From the NCBI GenBank assembly GCA_001557505.1, contig LSAX01000007.1, positions 868,001 through 932,000 on the forward strand: a stretch of 64,000 nucleotides of DNA. The letters run 5' to 3'. Shown here piece after piece: positions 1 through 13,083 of this stretch. The position numbers and the translations under genes are program-made. The notes under the pieces are model-generated. The model had not been told where the DNA came from. It did not search any database and saw only the letters and a program-made list of their open reading frames with translations. Origin of the DNA: Reticulascus tulasneorum. Lineage: Eukaryota > Ascomycota > Sordariomycetes > Glomerellales > Reticulascaceae. The number at the start of each line of letters is the position of its first letter. The stretch's first letter is position 1.

Positions 1-1140
1 ATTACGACGTGTAGAAACAGTGACCGCCGTTCATACCTATTATTGTCTATTCGTACACGGATTTACCCATCTGTAACGACCCTAGCACGCCTAGGTATTA
101 AGTAGACCAGCTCGTTTTGGTTGGGCTTCTCCTCCCCCCGATTCCGCCCTGGTGCCTTGGTCGGGGGTACCCTTGCTAGGCTCCTATGTCGGGGTCAGTT
201 CGTCGCATCATAAGAATGGACCCTGACGTCAATCGTGCGAGGCCGCCGTAGATGACTCCGAGAGCTCTCAAACCCGGACTCAACGAAGCGTACAGACGGT
301 GAGATTTGTACCGATGATAGCATGCAGAGTTCAATCGACCGGACATTATTCGAATCGACGAGATGAGATAGGGCAATCTTCAGGGTCCAGAGATCTTCGA
401 CTTTGGATCGTTTGCTGCGGCGTTATCACCTGCAGCAGCTACCGTGGGGAGGCATGCAGATGTGTCGGGTGGGTTCAGCTAGTTAGCTAGCTACCTACCC
501 AATGAAGGGTTGGAGGGGGGAGGCTACGGACAAAGGTACTGAGGCTGTTGTTAGCGCGAGACTTGATTATCTGGTCGAGGCTGTCTCACTACCTAGTAGG
601 TATGACCCTTATGTCGAGAGCATTCGAAAAGCGATGGAAGAACGCAGTCAAAACGTGCAACGGGATCCGGTAAAGAGGAGTCCAATTGTCGTCTGCAGCA
701 TGCCGTACGCTCTACCCAGATCTGCACAAAGGCTGGGCTATCTTCTCACGGCGGATAATCGTGATGCAAGTCCGACATGTCAAACGTAGGAGCTTACGTG
801 GTGCCTCCAGACGCCTAACGGAGAAGGTCTACGGTTAGTAACTCGCCCAGTTCCAGGGACGTATCTCCGTAGGTACTGCACCTTATGGAAGGGGAGCTGT
901 TTCCCTTATCGCATTGCCGAGGAAACCCTCACGAGTCAATCCATTGGCTGCTGCGCCTGACGCTAAGCCGATTGTGGACTCGTCAGCCACCTTCGGAATC
1001 GAGCGTTATCTCTGGTTGGATGCGTCACACTTCGTGGAGGCGAGGCTTCTCCACTTTCCATGTTCCATGGGGGAGCTGTTGCCGTGCAGGTGCTGCTGTT
1101 AGGTACGTAGTACACCTAACTCCAACAGGTGGTCACGCAA
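1..1140. other. intergenic, no gene seen
   Basis: Several short open frames occur on both strands (up to about 169 codons near 885-1394), but none has recognisable protein character, and most begin at non-ATG codons. The stretch is GC-balanced and carries scattered TACCT/AGGTA-like words (for example near 89, 480 and 1100). The window edge may cut a neighbouring gene's flank. Nothing else is supported. Confidence 0.5.
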
Positions 1141-1144
1141 CCGC

Positions 1145-1390
1145 CGGTTGCCTTCCGTTTATCTACCCCAGAGCTCCCTTCTCTGCCTCGCTCCCACCTT
1201 CACTCGTCCCTCCATCCTCCTCCCATCAATCCATCTCTCCCCCAATTTCATCGTCAGTTTTCGGCCAGCTCCATCAGGCGGGCATCATCATCTCGCGTTT
1301 CTTGTTTCTTTGCGGGGTTTTACTCTTTGCACCGATTATCTTTCCTTCTCGAGCGTCGCAGGTAGATCGACTCGTTTCAGCTCAGCAATC
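1145..1390 (+). promoter_or_regulatory. C/T-rich leader of the vacuolar protease gene
   Basis: The 240 bases before the ATG at 1391 are strongly pyrimidine-rich on the plus strand, with runs of TCC/CCT such as those around 1195-1250. Such CT tracts mark core promoters and 5' leaders of highly expressed genes in filamentous ascomycetes, so I infer that transcription of the protease starts in this segment. No canonical TATA box is visible. The transcription start is not determined by sequence alone. Confidence 0.5.
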
Positions 1391-3063
1391 ATGAGGGGAT
1401 TCGTAGGCGTCGTCGCTCTCGCAGCGGTGGCCAAGGCTGCCCCTTCTTTCTCCGTGGAGACTGTCCACGGTGAAGCCGCTCCTATCCTTTCCGCTTCCAA
1501 TGCCGATGCCATTCCCAACTCCTACATCATCAAGTTCAAGAAGCATGTGAGCGAGTCATCTGCCTCCGAGCACACCACCTGGATCCAACAGATCCACGGC
1601 GACAGTGAGCAGGAGCGACTGGAGCTCCGAAAGCGCGGCGAGGAATCTCTTGCTGATGAGGTCTTCCGCGGCCTCCGACACACCTACAAGGTCGGCGACT
1701 TCGCGGGTTACTCCGGCCATTTCGATGACGCCGTCATCGAGAAGGTCCGCAGACATCCAGATGTAAGTTCTTCCCCCCGCAGTCTCTCGTAGAGCCTTTT
1801 GGCATCACACAATCGAGCATCATGCTAATTAAACCACAGGTTGAGTTCATAGAGCAAGACACCATTGTTCACACCTTGGCCCCAAAGACCGAGGAGAAGT
1901 GCGACGGCGAGACTGAGAAACAAGCTCCTTGGGGTCTCGCCCGTGTCTCCCACCGAGACTCGCTCTCCTTTGCCACCTACAACAAGTACATCTACGCTAC
2001 CGACGGTGGTGAGGGTGTTGACGCCTATGTCATCGATACCGGTACCAACACTGAGCACGTTGACTTCGAAGGTCGTGCCAAGTGGGGCAAGACCATCCCC
2101 CAGGGCGATGCCGATGAGGATGGCAACGGCCACGGCACTCACTGCTCCGGCACCATCGCTGGTAAGACATACGGTGTCGCCAAGAAGGCCCACGTCTATG
2201 CCGTCAAGGTTCTCCGATCTAACGGATCTGGCACTATGGCCGATGTCGTGAAGGGTGTCGAGTACGCCGCCAACTCTCACGTCGAGCAGGTCAAGGCTGC
2301 CAAGGACGGCAAGCGAAAGGGCTTCAAGGGCTCCGTCGCTAACATGTCTCTCGGTGGTGGAAAGACCGAGGCTCTCGACGCTGTTGTGAACGCCGCTGTT
2401 GATAAGGGCCTCCACTTCGCTGTCGCCGCCGGCAACGACAACGCCGATGCCTGCAACTACTCCCCCGCTGCAGCTGCCAAGGCTGTCACTGTTGGCGCCT
2501 CCGACATGGGTGATAACCGTGCCTACTTCTCCAACTATGGCAAGTGCACCGATATCTTCGGCCCCGGCCTGAACATCAAGTCCACTTGGATCGGCACTAA
2601 GTACGCCACCAACATCATCTCTGGTACTTCTATGGCCTCCCCCCACATTTGCGGTCTTCTCGCATACTACCTGTCTCTCCAACCTGCCGAGGACTCGGAA
2701 TACTCTGTTGCCCCCATCACTCCCGAGAAGCTGAAGAAGAACCTCCTCAGTGTCGCCACTGTGGGTGCTCTCTCTGATATTCCCAAGGACACCCCCAACC
2801 TGCTCGCCTGGAACGGCGGTGGTTGCAGCAACTACTCTTCCATCATCGAGAAGGGTAGCTACACTGTTAAGAAGTCGGACAAGGAGACCAAGACCACCAT
2901 CGAGGAGCTTGAGGAGGCCATCGAGGCCGATCTCGAGATTGTTTCTGGCAAGTTTGTGAAGGGCGTCAAGTCCTACACCAGCAAGGCCGAGAAGCTGTCC
3001 AAGAAGATCCACGATCTTGTCGACGAAGAGCTCAAGGAGTTTCTCGAGGAGATTACTCTATAA
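1391..3063 (+). CDS. PRB1: vacuolar subtilisin-like serine protease (proteinase B/Alp2 type)
   Basis: This is a subtilase (peptidase S8) of the fungal vacuolar proteinase B/cerevisin group, which degrades proteins in the vacuole and matures other vacuolar hydrolases. Exons are 1391-1762 and 1840-3063, with a GTAAGT donor and an AATTAAACCACAG acceptor region; the protein is 531 aa. Residues 1-16 form a signal peptide. An I9-type propeptide (about 40-130) includes the SYIIKFKK motif. The catalytic residues are Asp190 (YVIDTG), His222 (GNGHGTH) and Ser388 (SGTSMASP), with oxyanion Asn323 (AAGND). After the catalytic domain comes a charged, helical tail of about 80 residues (450-531), as in vacuolar members and unlike the shorter secreted subtilases. 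This makes the vacuolar call more likely than a secreted cuticle-degrading Pr1-type enzyme. Family identity is certain; the exact paralogue is inferred. Confidence 0.95.
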
Positions 3064-3973
3064 ACATTCCAAGCATTGATCATAGGTTCTGTGGATTAGG
3101 GATGGGGTTCGAGAACGGAGTCCTCCTCGTTTTGGGATAATGATTTACAGTGTATACGCTGCATAGGGTTATTCACATTGAGTGATGGGCGGGATGGATG
3201 CATTACTTTTCATAGCCACAGTCTGCACACCATATAACATGACAAACTCATTTCCTTTTTGTATCAAGCCATACAATGAATGTCAACTCCATGCGAATAT
3301 ATGTGAAGCAGTGCCTTATCATTGTAGTCTCGTACAAGATGCATATATTTATGTCACATGCAGTCCTCAAAACGCACGCACAACCTCGATCTTTGGCCGT
3401 TGAGCAACTACAAGGGCACAAGCAGATTCACCAGAACTTCTATTGAGTCAGCCTTCACCTACAACAGCTGGTGTCATAGAAGGTACCGGCCGTGATTTGG
3501 CCTTACCTTGGTCCAAGATTGACTAATAGGGTTGAAGCATGCTGTGTTTGGGGATGTGTTGCGTGTGAACCCTGTCTAGGTATGAAGCGGTGTCCTCAGC
3601 ATGTGGCTAGCAGTACCCCACCTTGGAGACGAAGGCCGCCACACTTGGGTCAAGCCACGGACCTCAAGGCTGACACTTTCAGCAGCTACCTTCTCCAAGC
3701 AGATGCACTAATATCGTCCACGAATAAACCCGTCTCAGCAGCAACAGATAATCATTAGCATTCCCACTGTTCTTTGCCTTCATTTGCAACATCAGTGACA
3801 TTCTCTTTGTTATCCTCCTGCCACGCCATAAGCATCACTCGAGCAGTTACCAAATAAGCTAGCGCAATCGGCATCCCGCTTTCGATGCTGTACTGTTCTG
3901 ACAGTTGCCTGGACCCTCGATGGGTGCTGGGAATGCCGATTTTGGAATGAGGATAGCAGCGTGAAACTCCATT
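3064..3973. other. intergenic between protease and BEACH gene
   Basis: This 910-base stretch should hold the protease 3' UTR and the BEACH-gene promoter. The best open frame (3492-3758, plus) begins with a non-ATG codon and has no protein-like composition. No repeat or RNA gene is apparent. Confidence 0.5.
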
Positions 3974-6900
3974 ATGTCTACCTTATCACGACGTTATCGG
4001 TCGTCCACGTCGACGTCGACGCCACCGCCCACCTCGAAAGCCACCGAAATCCTGCACGGCTTGCTTGAGATTCTTGAGTCTGGGCTGAGAAAGCGTGCGA
4101 ACGATGGATACCCTGAGATACCCGTCCTTGTGAAGACTCTCCACCACATTCATCAGCACGTGGCTGCGATAGAGCCGCCGAGTTCTCACCAAGATGACTT
4201 CCGCCATCTGCTCGGCTTCTACAAGCTCCTCGAGGTCCTCCGATCATTTTCAGGCTTCTACAACCCCCAAAGGCGGACCTTTTCAGAGAAAGAGAGCCTG
4301 TTTAGACTTCTGGAAGCAACGCTTGATGTGTTTGCTGTGGCATTTCGAGATCATCCTGGAAATAAGCGCTATTTTAGACACAGGGTTGAAGGTGGCGGCT
4401 GGGAGGCACTGGAACAAACAATTGCGAGCATCGGGCTGGGCGGGAGCGATGCTGACCTATGGACGAACTGCCAGGTCTTCGGAAAGCTCCTGGCCTTCTC
4501 GCTGGGCGATAAGAAAGTGGACGAGGTATGCCAATTAATGGCTCAAGGACCAGTGGACAAGGGCCAGCCAAGCGATACCCACGATGACGATACCGGGGCG
4601 GTGGAGCAACAGAAAGACCGGTCGACAGACATTGGGGCAGAGGTGCGTAAAATCATTCAGAAGAAGACGATCTTTCGCAATCCTGAGATTCTTCGAGCCG
4701 TGGTGGGGTTCTGGGAGTCCATTCCAAGGGCAGAGGATATGCCGGCCAATCCTTGTTCGATGGCTGTACTGGAGACTCTGTCTGCTGCTGTCTCGGTGTC
4801 TATGTTCAACCTGGCCGCTCTCCATACAACTGGTGTTCTTTCTCGATTCCTACGCACCCTATTTGCGACTGATCCCATATTCAGTCAAGCCGAGAAGGAG
4901 AAGGTCACGATCATCTGCAAGAAGCTCATGTATCTGGGGGTCAATCAGCCAGCAGACACACAGTTTCTGCTCACAAGTCAGTCTGTTGAGGCATCTGAAT
5001 TCTGTCTGGAAATGACTTCGAGCTACAGCGGCCCCCCATTTTTCCAGTTCGACCTCTCCCTGCATGGCCACTCCTCGGTTGAACTGCCAACTCTTGGTCG
5101 AACATTCCCTCCAAATGCATCGCCTGGCTACACCTTTACAGCCTGGATTCGTCTAGACCGATTTGATCCTTCGGTGCACACAACCATCTTTGGCGTCTTC
5201 GACGCTAGCCAAACCTGCTTCCTCTTGATGTATCTCGAAAGAGATACTCATAACTTCATCCTCCAAACCTCCGTCACTTCTCAGAGACCGAGCGTCAGGT
5301 TTAAATCTATGGCTTTTAAGGAGAGACACTGGTATCATATTGCTCTTGTCCACAGACGACCGAAGACAATGACGGCTAGCAAAGCCTCTCTTTATGTTAA
5401 TGGAGAATTTGTCGAGCAGATACGCTGCCAGTATCCTGTGCCAGCACCGTTCACAAATGGCAGCACAGAGAGCTTTGCATCTTTTGCTTCGACGGATGCG
5501 AAGCGAAATCCAGTCCAAGCATTTCTCGGCACACCAAGAGATTTGTCAAACCAAAGCGGGCCTGGCCTTGTCTTCTCAAAGTGGTCATTGGCATCGGCAC
5601 ATCTCTTCGAAGATGTGCTGAGTGACGATTTCCTCGCCGTTCATCACGGTCTTGGACCTAGATATCAAGGCAACTTCCAGGACAGTTTGGGAGGCTTTCA
5701 GACCTACGAGGCTTCTGCAAGCCTCGGTTTACGGAACGAGGTGTTTCATCCTGGCAAAGATGAGAGTTCGGACATATTGAGAGCTATTCGAGAAAAGGCT
5801 GGGGCTTTGCTCCCTGAGCATAAAATACTACTGAGCTTCATTCCCACAGCGGTTTTCCGCGAGGATGGTCTCTATCAAGACTCGCAACTCTATCGAGCTT
5901 TGCCTCGTGTTTCGGCAACCAACCTCATTCAGATGACACATAGGAGTGGGTCCGCAATAGCCATCAACGCTGCTTTGCCATGCCTTCCTGAAGCCCTGGC
6001 TCGATCGTATGGAATCGCTGTACTAGCAGGTAGCCCCGTGGTTGCAATGCCATCCTATTTTGATGACAATCTCTGGCGTCTGGGGGGATTCACTTCTATT
6101 GCCCTGAAGTTAGTTGAGCGAGCGGCAACCGCCGAAGAGACAGTTCGGGCCGTTGAGTTAATATTCCTCTGTATCCGAAGGAGCTGGAGAAACAGCGAGG
6201 CTATGGAACGCGACAACGGCTACGCAATTCTTGGGATGCTATTGAGGGCCAAGCTGGGCTACAGCATAAACTTTGGGGCTGACAATGGCACTCTTCGTTT
6301 GCCGATCATAAATGAGGAAAGAGATAAGTTGAGCTTCCAGCTCTTGAGTCTAGTCCTGGACTTCGTGGGTTATAAGCATGCGGAGCCCTTGGAATCCTTC
6401 ATCATCAATCCGTTGGCATACCGCATACTCCTGATTGACTTTGATACCTGGCGACGGTCTGCGGCGATAACACAAGAGCTTTACTACAAGCAATTCGTCA
6501 CGTTTGCTGTCATGAGTAAATATCACCAATTCAACAGCCGGAGATTGATACGAATGCGTGAGTTGATGAATAGCATTGTTTTTGTTAGAAATACTAATGT
6601 CTGAAATAGGGATTGTGAAAAGACTGTTAGACGCAATGAAGGCCGAGGTTCTGTCCGAAGAAGTCCTCCCTCATTTTATGCACGCCTTCGAGAACCTTGT
6701 CAATTGCAATTACACCGCAGAGGTTCACCGGGCTCTCGCCCTGTTCATCACCTATGCCTTCCACACTCCTGTCGCCTCCCTTCCTCGAACCCCAAAACCA
6801 CAATCTGCCATCAGTCGATCAAGTACACCAGGTTTCACTCGAAGATCAACATTTGAGGCAAGCGGTGCAGCGAGCACCAGCACCTTGAAGTTTCTCACGA

Positions 6901-9900
6901 AAAAACAGTTCGGCACGAAAATACTCGGCATGTATTCGAGGATGCTCTGTGAAAAGGGAAACCTGACCAACATCCGCAAGTTTGCGAGAACCGTGACTAA
7001 CAAGGTGAGTCTACCAAATCAAGAACATGAGCCAAGTTTACTCAGTATGGACCAGTGGTTACTATATCTGTTGGCGGATGATGACGCGGAAACTGTGGTT
7101 TACGGCAGCAAGATCCTTGCTCGATTATTGATTGCCCATGGATCTGCCTATACAACGAAGTTTGCGACTAAGACAGGAGGCTTCATTATTATGGCACATC
7201 GACTCAAGCGGTGGTGGGATATTCCAACCTTGTGGCCTATCTGCCTCAGCATTCTTTTCGGTTATGACGTCGCGGAGATTGATTTTGATCGAGACTTCGA
7301 GTTCTTCAGCTTGCTTGAGATATTTGACAAATCCAGGATTGTATACCCTGAAGCTTTGTTGGTCATAACCTCGATGCTACAGCATGGACTAAAGGACGTA
7401 TTGAAGCACCAGGAGGACCCAAATTCACCCCGCGGAGATTTTGGCTCCTCAAATGGGCCAGCAATTGTTGCGGATCCGCCCGAAACAAGACCTCGAGGGA
7501 AGTCAATGGACTTATCTAAAGCCCTAGAGTCTCGACGTATGTCTGTTCTTTCTGCACTTGGAGATGCGAGCTAACATAATATGCAGAAATCCCACAAAAG
7601 GACAGCGACAGGGTGGCAAGCCATGCTGTTGTTCTCCATACGGTCATACGCTTCTTATCGGATCTGCATTCGCGCTCCTCTGACTTTGGAGACTTTGCTC
7701 TGTCGTCTGAATATGTGCGATATCTACTTTCTGCGCTGTATCCGATCATTGTTAGCACCGATGCTGTCAGTCCGGAAACCGAACTGAACTCCCGAGACTC
7801 GACTTTGACGTTCGAGGGAGTCGATGTGATCATTCGTCCTATCGCAGGGACTATGCCTGCTCCAATCGTTCGCACTTCCAGCGTTGATGCATCTACATCA
7901 CCTCAGACCACCTCCCGAGGCACGCCGCTACGAAAAGCGTCGTCTTTTATCCTTCTGACATCACAGAAGTCTCCGCAGGGACCAAGCCCCGCTCGACTTA
8001 ACCCGGTAATGTCTCCGAAGAAAAAGGTGATTTCACAAAAGACCAGCGGTGTCACGCTCGACGGTCTACTGGAGCTTGTCCTTGATGTCTTTATGGATCA
8101 GATTCTGGTTCGCAAGGAGTTTCCAGGCTTTGGCCTGTTCCTCAAAGTGCCTCCTGGCTTCCAGGAACATCAGGCATATTTCGAATCATACGTACTTCGC
8201 AGCATCATCCTTCACTTGGGCAACACAATACAGTTGAACCAAAAGATTCTCTGTGAGCCCAAGATCCTGACGAACGTGGCGAGGTTCAACCTGCATATCG
8301 TGGAAGCAATATTCGAGGGCTGGTTTATGAACGGTGCTGAACCGATGTTGGACTTCACCGGGACCATCCTTGAATATCTACAACGACCGGATATCTCAAA
8401 TCTAAAGAGCGTCCGTTTATGCAGTCAAGCAGTCACAACAATACGCCACTCATTCTTGAAAATAATCCTGCTTCGACTGTCGGAGATGGACGACCCCCAA
8501 ACCTCAGACTCGGAAGCAAACAACTTCATGAGTAAGATGCTTTATTGGCAGACAGCGATTCTTGGGTGCCTTTCCAGCGATGACGATTTCATCAAACTGC
8601 TATGGTATCAGCTCTATACGAAACTTATCGATGAACGAGAGCCCATTCGACTGGCTGCTGCCAACATCTTGCGCATTATGCTTGTCCAGAAGCCCGATGA
8701 GTCCGCCGCTCTTTTCGGGCAGTCCATTACATCGGATGAGCGGAAGCTCGCACAGGATTTCAGAAAGTTAACGGAGGTTGATAATGAGACATTTGTCGAG
8801 TGGGTCGACCAACATCGCCCTTCACTAGATGTGTTTTTCTTTGGGGGCATGTCGAAGACTTGGGAAGAGTTTGTCACTGCTGAGAATCAACGAACCATAG
8901 ACACCGCCAAATCGCGCCTTGCCAAGCGAAAGGAAAAGCTGAAGCAATGGCACGCGGATACACTCAACACCGACAATGTACTACTCAGACACGAGATGGC
9001 CAATGGAGCCTGGATGAAAAGCATCTATAATAGCGAGCACTTCAAGCATCAGCGTCTTATGCAAGACCAGCAAGACGATATGGCATTTCTCGCTTCGGCG
9101 TTTACCAAGATGGATCGTGACCTTCGGCGTCCCGGAGCAGTATTTAGTGAGCCTGCTTCACTGCAATGGAAACTTGATCGGACAGAAGGCAGAAACCGCA
9201 TGAGACTGAGGCTTCTGCCGGACTACTCCAACAAGCATGAGGAATATCAGCCGAAGAGGCGAGCAGGGGAGCTCTCTTTGGCCCCTGCTCTCAGGTTGAA
9301 CACAAGTATTTCTTCAATCGCGCCTTCTCCAGCGACTGCAAGGACTCCGGGTACATCGAGATTGCCTCCGATTCCTGCATTTGACGGTGCCAAGGATCAG
9401 TCAGAAATAGCTGCTGATCAAGAACAAGAAGATGATGCAAGCGAGTCTGGAGTGGCCCCTGAAGATGATTTTGAACTTGTCGATGACCCCAACGATCCCA
9501 ATGAGGGTGATGATGGTTTTGAGGACAAGAACAGGAAGGTGATGAGAAGATTGGAGCAGGGAGACCAAGTCCAAGCCGTGTACAACGTCTCCCGTATTGT
9601 CGGCTTGGAAGCCTGCGAGGGCATTCTTATAGTAGGAAAAGATGCCTTCTACATCATGGACAACGTCTTCCAATGCGCTTCTGGCGAGATTGTCAATGCT
9701 TGGCAAGCACCACCAGAAGAGCGGGATCCTTTCTCCCAGATTATTACCGACGCCAAGACTACCGAAAGGCGACAGAACTCGGGTCGCAGTGAGCAAGAGT
9801 CAAGAAGCTGGCGGTGGCACGATGTTATCAGTGTTTCGAAGCGACGATTTCTCTTCCGAGATGTTGCCATCGAGGTCTTCTTCACCGATGGTCGAAGCTA

Positions 9901-12059
9901 TTTGCTCACGTCCATCAACTCGTCAACGAGAGATGAACTTTTCGGGAAGCTTATGAGCAAAGCACCACACACGAATGCGACGACCTCCCTGCCAAACCCG
10001 GAGGATGCTTGGCGCCTCGAAGCACTCAAGGTCTTTGAAGAATCTTCACAAGGATTTGGGTCCAAGTTCGGAAGCATCTTCAACTCATCACCATGGAATC
10101 CGGCTCTGAAGAGATGGCAGAAGGGCGAGATTTCAAACTTCCACTACCTCATGCTGGTCAACACAATGGCGGGGCGGACATTTAACGACCTAACCCAGTA
10201 TCCCGTCTTCCCTTGGGTATTGGCTGACTATTCGAGCGAAGAGCTCAATCTGAATGATCCCGCAACGTTTAGGGATCTGTCTAAACCTATGGGGGCACAA
10301 ACTGCCAGCCGTGTCTCCGGATTCAGAGAGTCGTACAGCGCACTGGCCGAGATCGAGGAGACCCCTTTCCATTATGGCACTCACTACTCATCGGCAATGA
10401 TTGTCTCGTCGTACTTGATTCGGCTTCCACCGTTTGTTCAATCCTACATCCTGCTGCAAGGTGGAACATTCGATCACGCAGATCGTCTCTTCCAGTCCAT
10501 TCCCCACGCATGGAAGTCTTCATCGTGTGACAATAAGGCGGATGTCAGGGAGTTGATTCCGGAGTTCTTCTGTTTGCCTGACTTTTTGACGAATATCAAC
10601 GGCTACAATTTTGGTAATCGCGAGAGTAACGGTGGCCGGGTGGATAATGTCGTCTTGCCTCCATGGGCTAAAGGCGACCCCAAGATCTTCATCGCCAAAC
10701 ATCGCGAAGCTCTAGAAAGTCCTTACGTGAGCCAGCACTTACACAGTTGGATCGATCTCATCTTTGGCTACAAGCAGCGAGGTGATGCTGCAATCGAGAG
10801 CCTGAACGTTTTCCACCATCTTTCTTATCGCGGCGCGACGGATTTGGACAATATCACTGATCCGCAGGAGAGGAGAATCACTGCCGGAGTCATTCACAAT
10901 TTTGGTCAAACGCCACATCAGGTCTTCTCAAAATCACACCCTCCACGAGAGCATGCCCAATGTCCCATCCGAAGACTAGATACCTCTGTATATGCACTGA
11001 CAAGGCTTCCAAATCCTCTTCTAGGCGAGTTTGCCATCCGTAAGGTACATGAAAGAGCACAGCTAACATTGCAAACAGAGAGCCACGAACGAGTTTCCAC
11101 TTTGATTTACGCTCCAAAACTGGACCGATTGCTTTGCGCCTCTCCTTTCCGGCTGAATCTGCCACCATACGACAAGTTCCTAGAATGGGGCTACGCCGAC
11201 AACAGCGTACGATTCTTCTTCAGCGACAATAGGAAGGTAAGACACCCTGTCCCTTCCACTGGAGGCCGTGCCGCTAAGGATCCCAAGCCTGCCGGGTTAT
11301 ATGAAAACCTCCACATCGGCCAGATATCGTGCGTCACATTTGCAGATTCCAAGACGCTCATCACTGCTGGAGAAGACTGCGTTCTCTCTGTTTATGCAGT
11401 CCAGACGTCTCCTGGCAAATCAGTGGATCTCTTGCCACGTTCATCGCTATTTGGGCACAAGACGCCAGTGACCACCATCGCTGTTTCCAAGTCTTTTAGC
11501 ACATTCGTATCTGTATCGACGGATGGCCAAGCGTTTCTCTGGGATCTTAACAGGCTCGATTTTGTCCGCAAACTGCCATTCGCTCGTCCAGTGGAATGTG
11601 CTCGGATCAATGACGTGTCAGGCGAGATCATGCTCTGCTCGGGACCAAACGTAGTTCTCTACACGATCAATGGTTCGGTGCTGATAGACCAAAACGTTTG
11701 CAGCGAGCCGGATGACTATGTCCACGCCTGCGCCTTCTACGAGGGCGCCGGCAATGAGTGGCTGGAGAATTACCTCATCTTTACCGGCCACAAGAGAGGT
11801 CGTGTCAATGTTTGGCGAAAGTGCGTGAAGAATGGCAAGTGGACGTTGGAATTGATGAGACGGTTAGATCACGTCGATCCGAGGTCTGAATCGGGGGCGA
11901 ACGTAGACGCTGGCATTACGTGTATCACGCCGATGCCTCAGAGTGTCTACACTGGCGATGACGATGGACGAGTGGTAGGTTTCCCGCAACCCGACGAAAT
12001 GGCTATTGAGCTAACACTACTTGCAGTATGAGTGGAACTTGATCCAGAGAGACAGATAG
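3974..12059 (+). CDS. BPH1: BEACH-WD40 protein (BPH1 / LYST / LvsA family)
   Basis: This is a giant scaffold of the BEACH family, which acts in membrane traffic and lysosome/vacuole-related fusion or fission. Exons are 3974-6557, 6610-7004, 7056-7536, 7587-11974 and 12027-12059, with introns of 50-52 nt; together they encode 2,626 aa, the usual size in filamentous fungi. Residues about 352-560 form a concanavalin-A-like/LamG fold (FTAWIRLDRFDP...FGVFDAS). A PH-BEACH domain follows at about 1800-1946 (GILIVGKDAFYIMDN) and the BEACH domain at about 1993-2275 (GEISNFHYLMLVN; FPWVLADY; GTHYSSAMIVSSYL; IPEFFCLPDFL; WIDLIFGYKQRG). The C-terminal part (2315-2626) carries WD40 blades. The last exon is only 11 codons (YEWNLIQRDR then stop). 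Segment 11237-11287 could be an extra in-frame 51-nt intron, shortening the protein by 17 residues. The ATG at 3974 is the first one in frame. Confidence 0.95.
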
Positions 12060-13083
12060 AGTCTGCCCTCGCGCATGACGAAGGAATGGTCCATTGGCAG
12101 AAAAGTGTCGCGCTAGAGGGGGGCCATGGGAACATTGGGGGGAATTGCATGGATGGCGTTGTTACGTTCGACACGAGAAGCGTAGCGTTGGATCGGATTG
12201 AGAGCGTCCCTGGTATTTTCCCATAGAAACTGCATGAAGGTTTACAGCATGGATCTTGAATTGATTGTTTGGCAATGAAGCAACTTCAAGTGTCCACTTC
12301 TACCCAGCTTGTAGAGCAACTTCCCCCACGTCAGCGTGGTCTAAAGCATTTAACTCCCTTGTTATGTACAGATTTTCCGTCATTCCATTCCATTGACTGG
12401 CATTTGTTGCCCTTTCATTCGTCTTCGTAACCACTTAACCGCTTTCTTGGGCCTGTAGGGACTGATCGATCACCATAATTAGATTCCCTCCTTGTTACCA
12501 TGCACGAAATGGTGTGATCACTTACTGGGATATGTGACTGGAATTGGCGGCGCATTCTCATCGCCGAAGTATTTTCGAACTGGTGGTACTATTGCGAGCT
12601 GGACTGGACCCAGAGCTCCGATGACAACGGACCAGAAGTATGCTGGCTTTTCTCGCGATGCCCAGCGGCAATATCGAAGGGGGCCGGCCCAGAATCGGGG
12701 GGTTACGGTGGACATTTTGGGGCCTGGATGGAGAAACATTAGTAACTATGCGACGCTTGGGCTAGAGTGCTCGGGTGTGCTCACTCAATTGACCTTGTTC
12801 TGTGCTGTCAAATGAACGTTGTAAGCTTCGTGAATGATCTGGACAGTCCAGAAGCTCGGGACCGGAGGTAGGTCGGGTAGAGGTCAATGAATCTTCGGAA
12901 AATTCGACCGGAACAACACCCCTGTAATATCGAGATAATCCGGCCTCGCAACGGCTACGTATCACCCAAGCTTCAAGACACATGCACCGAAATTCGAAAG
13001 TGTCCCCCAAGCTCTTAAAGCGCAGCGACCATCCAGCTGTCGCAACTTTCCTTCCCGGGACCTTCTACACCGCAATTGACACG
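12060..13083. other. intergenic between BPH1 and WBP1 genes
   Basis: No gene is supported. Open frames at 12492-12815 (plus) and 12762-13010 (minus) overlap one another and look random. The stretch must contain the BPH1 3' UTR and the WBP1 promoter. An in-frame upstream ATG at 12982 belongs to the WBP1 leader and is not used in my model. Confidence 0.5.

Noticed and set aside
1825..3012. 395-codon open frame antisense to the protease exon 2
   Set aside because: It mirrors a strongly codon-biased gene (C-ending codons make the antisense frame open). Its translation is a Leu/Gly/Val-rich string without any family motif.
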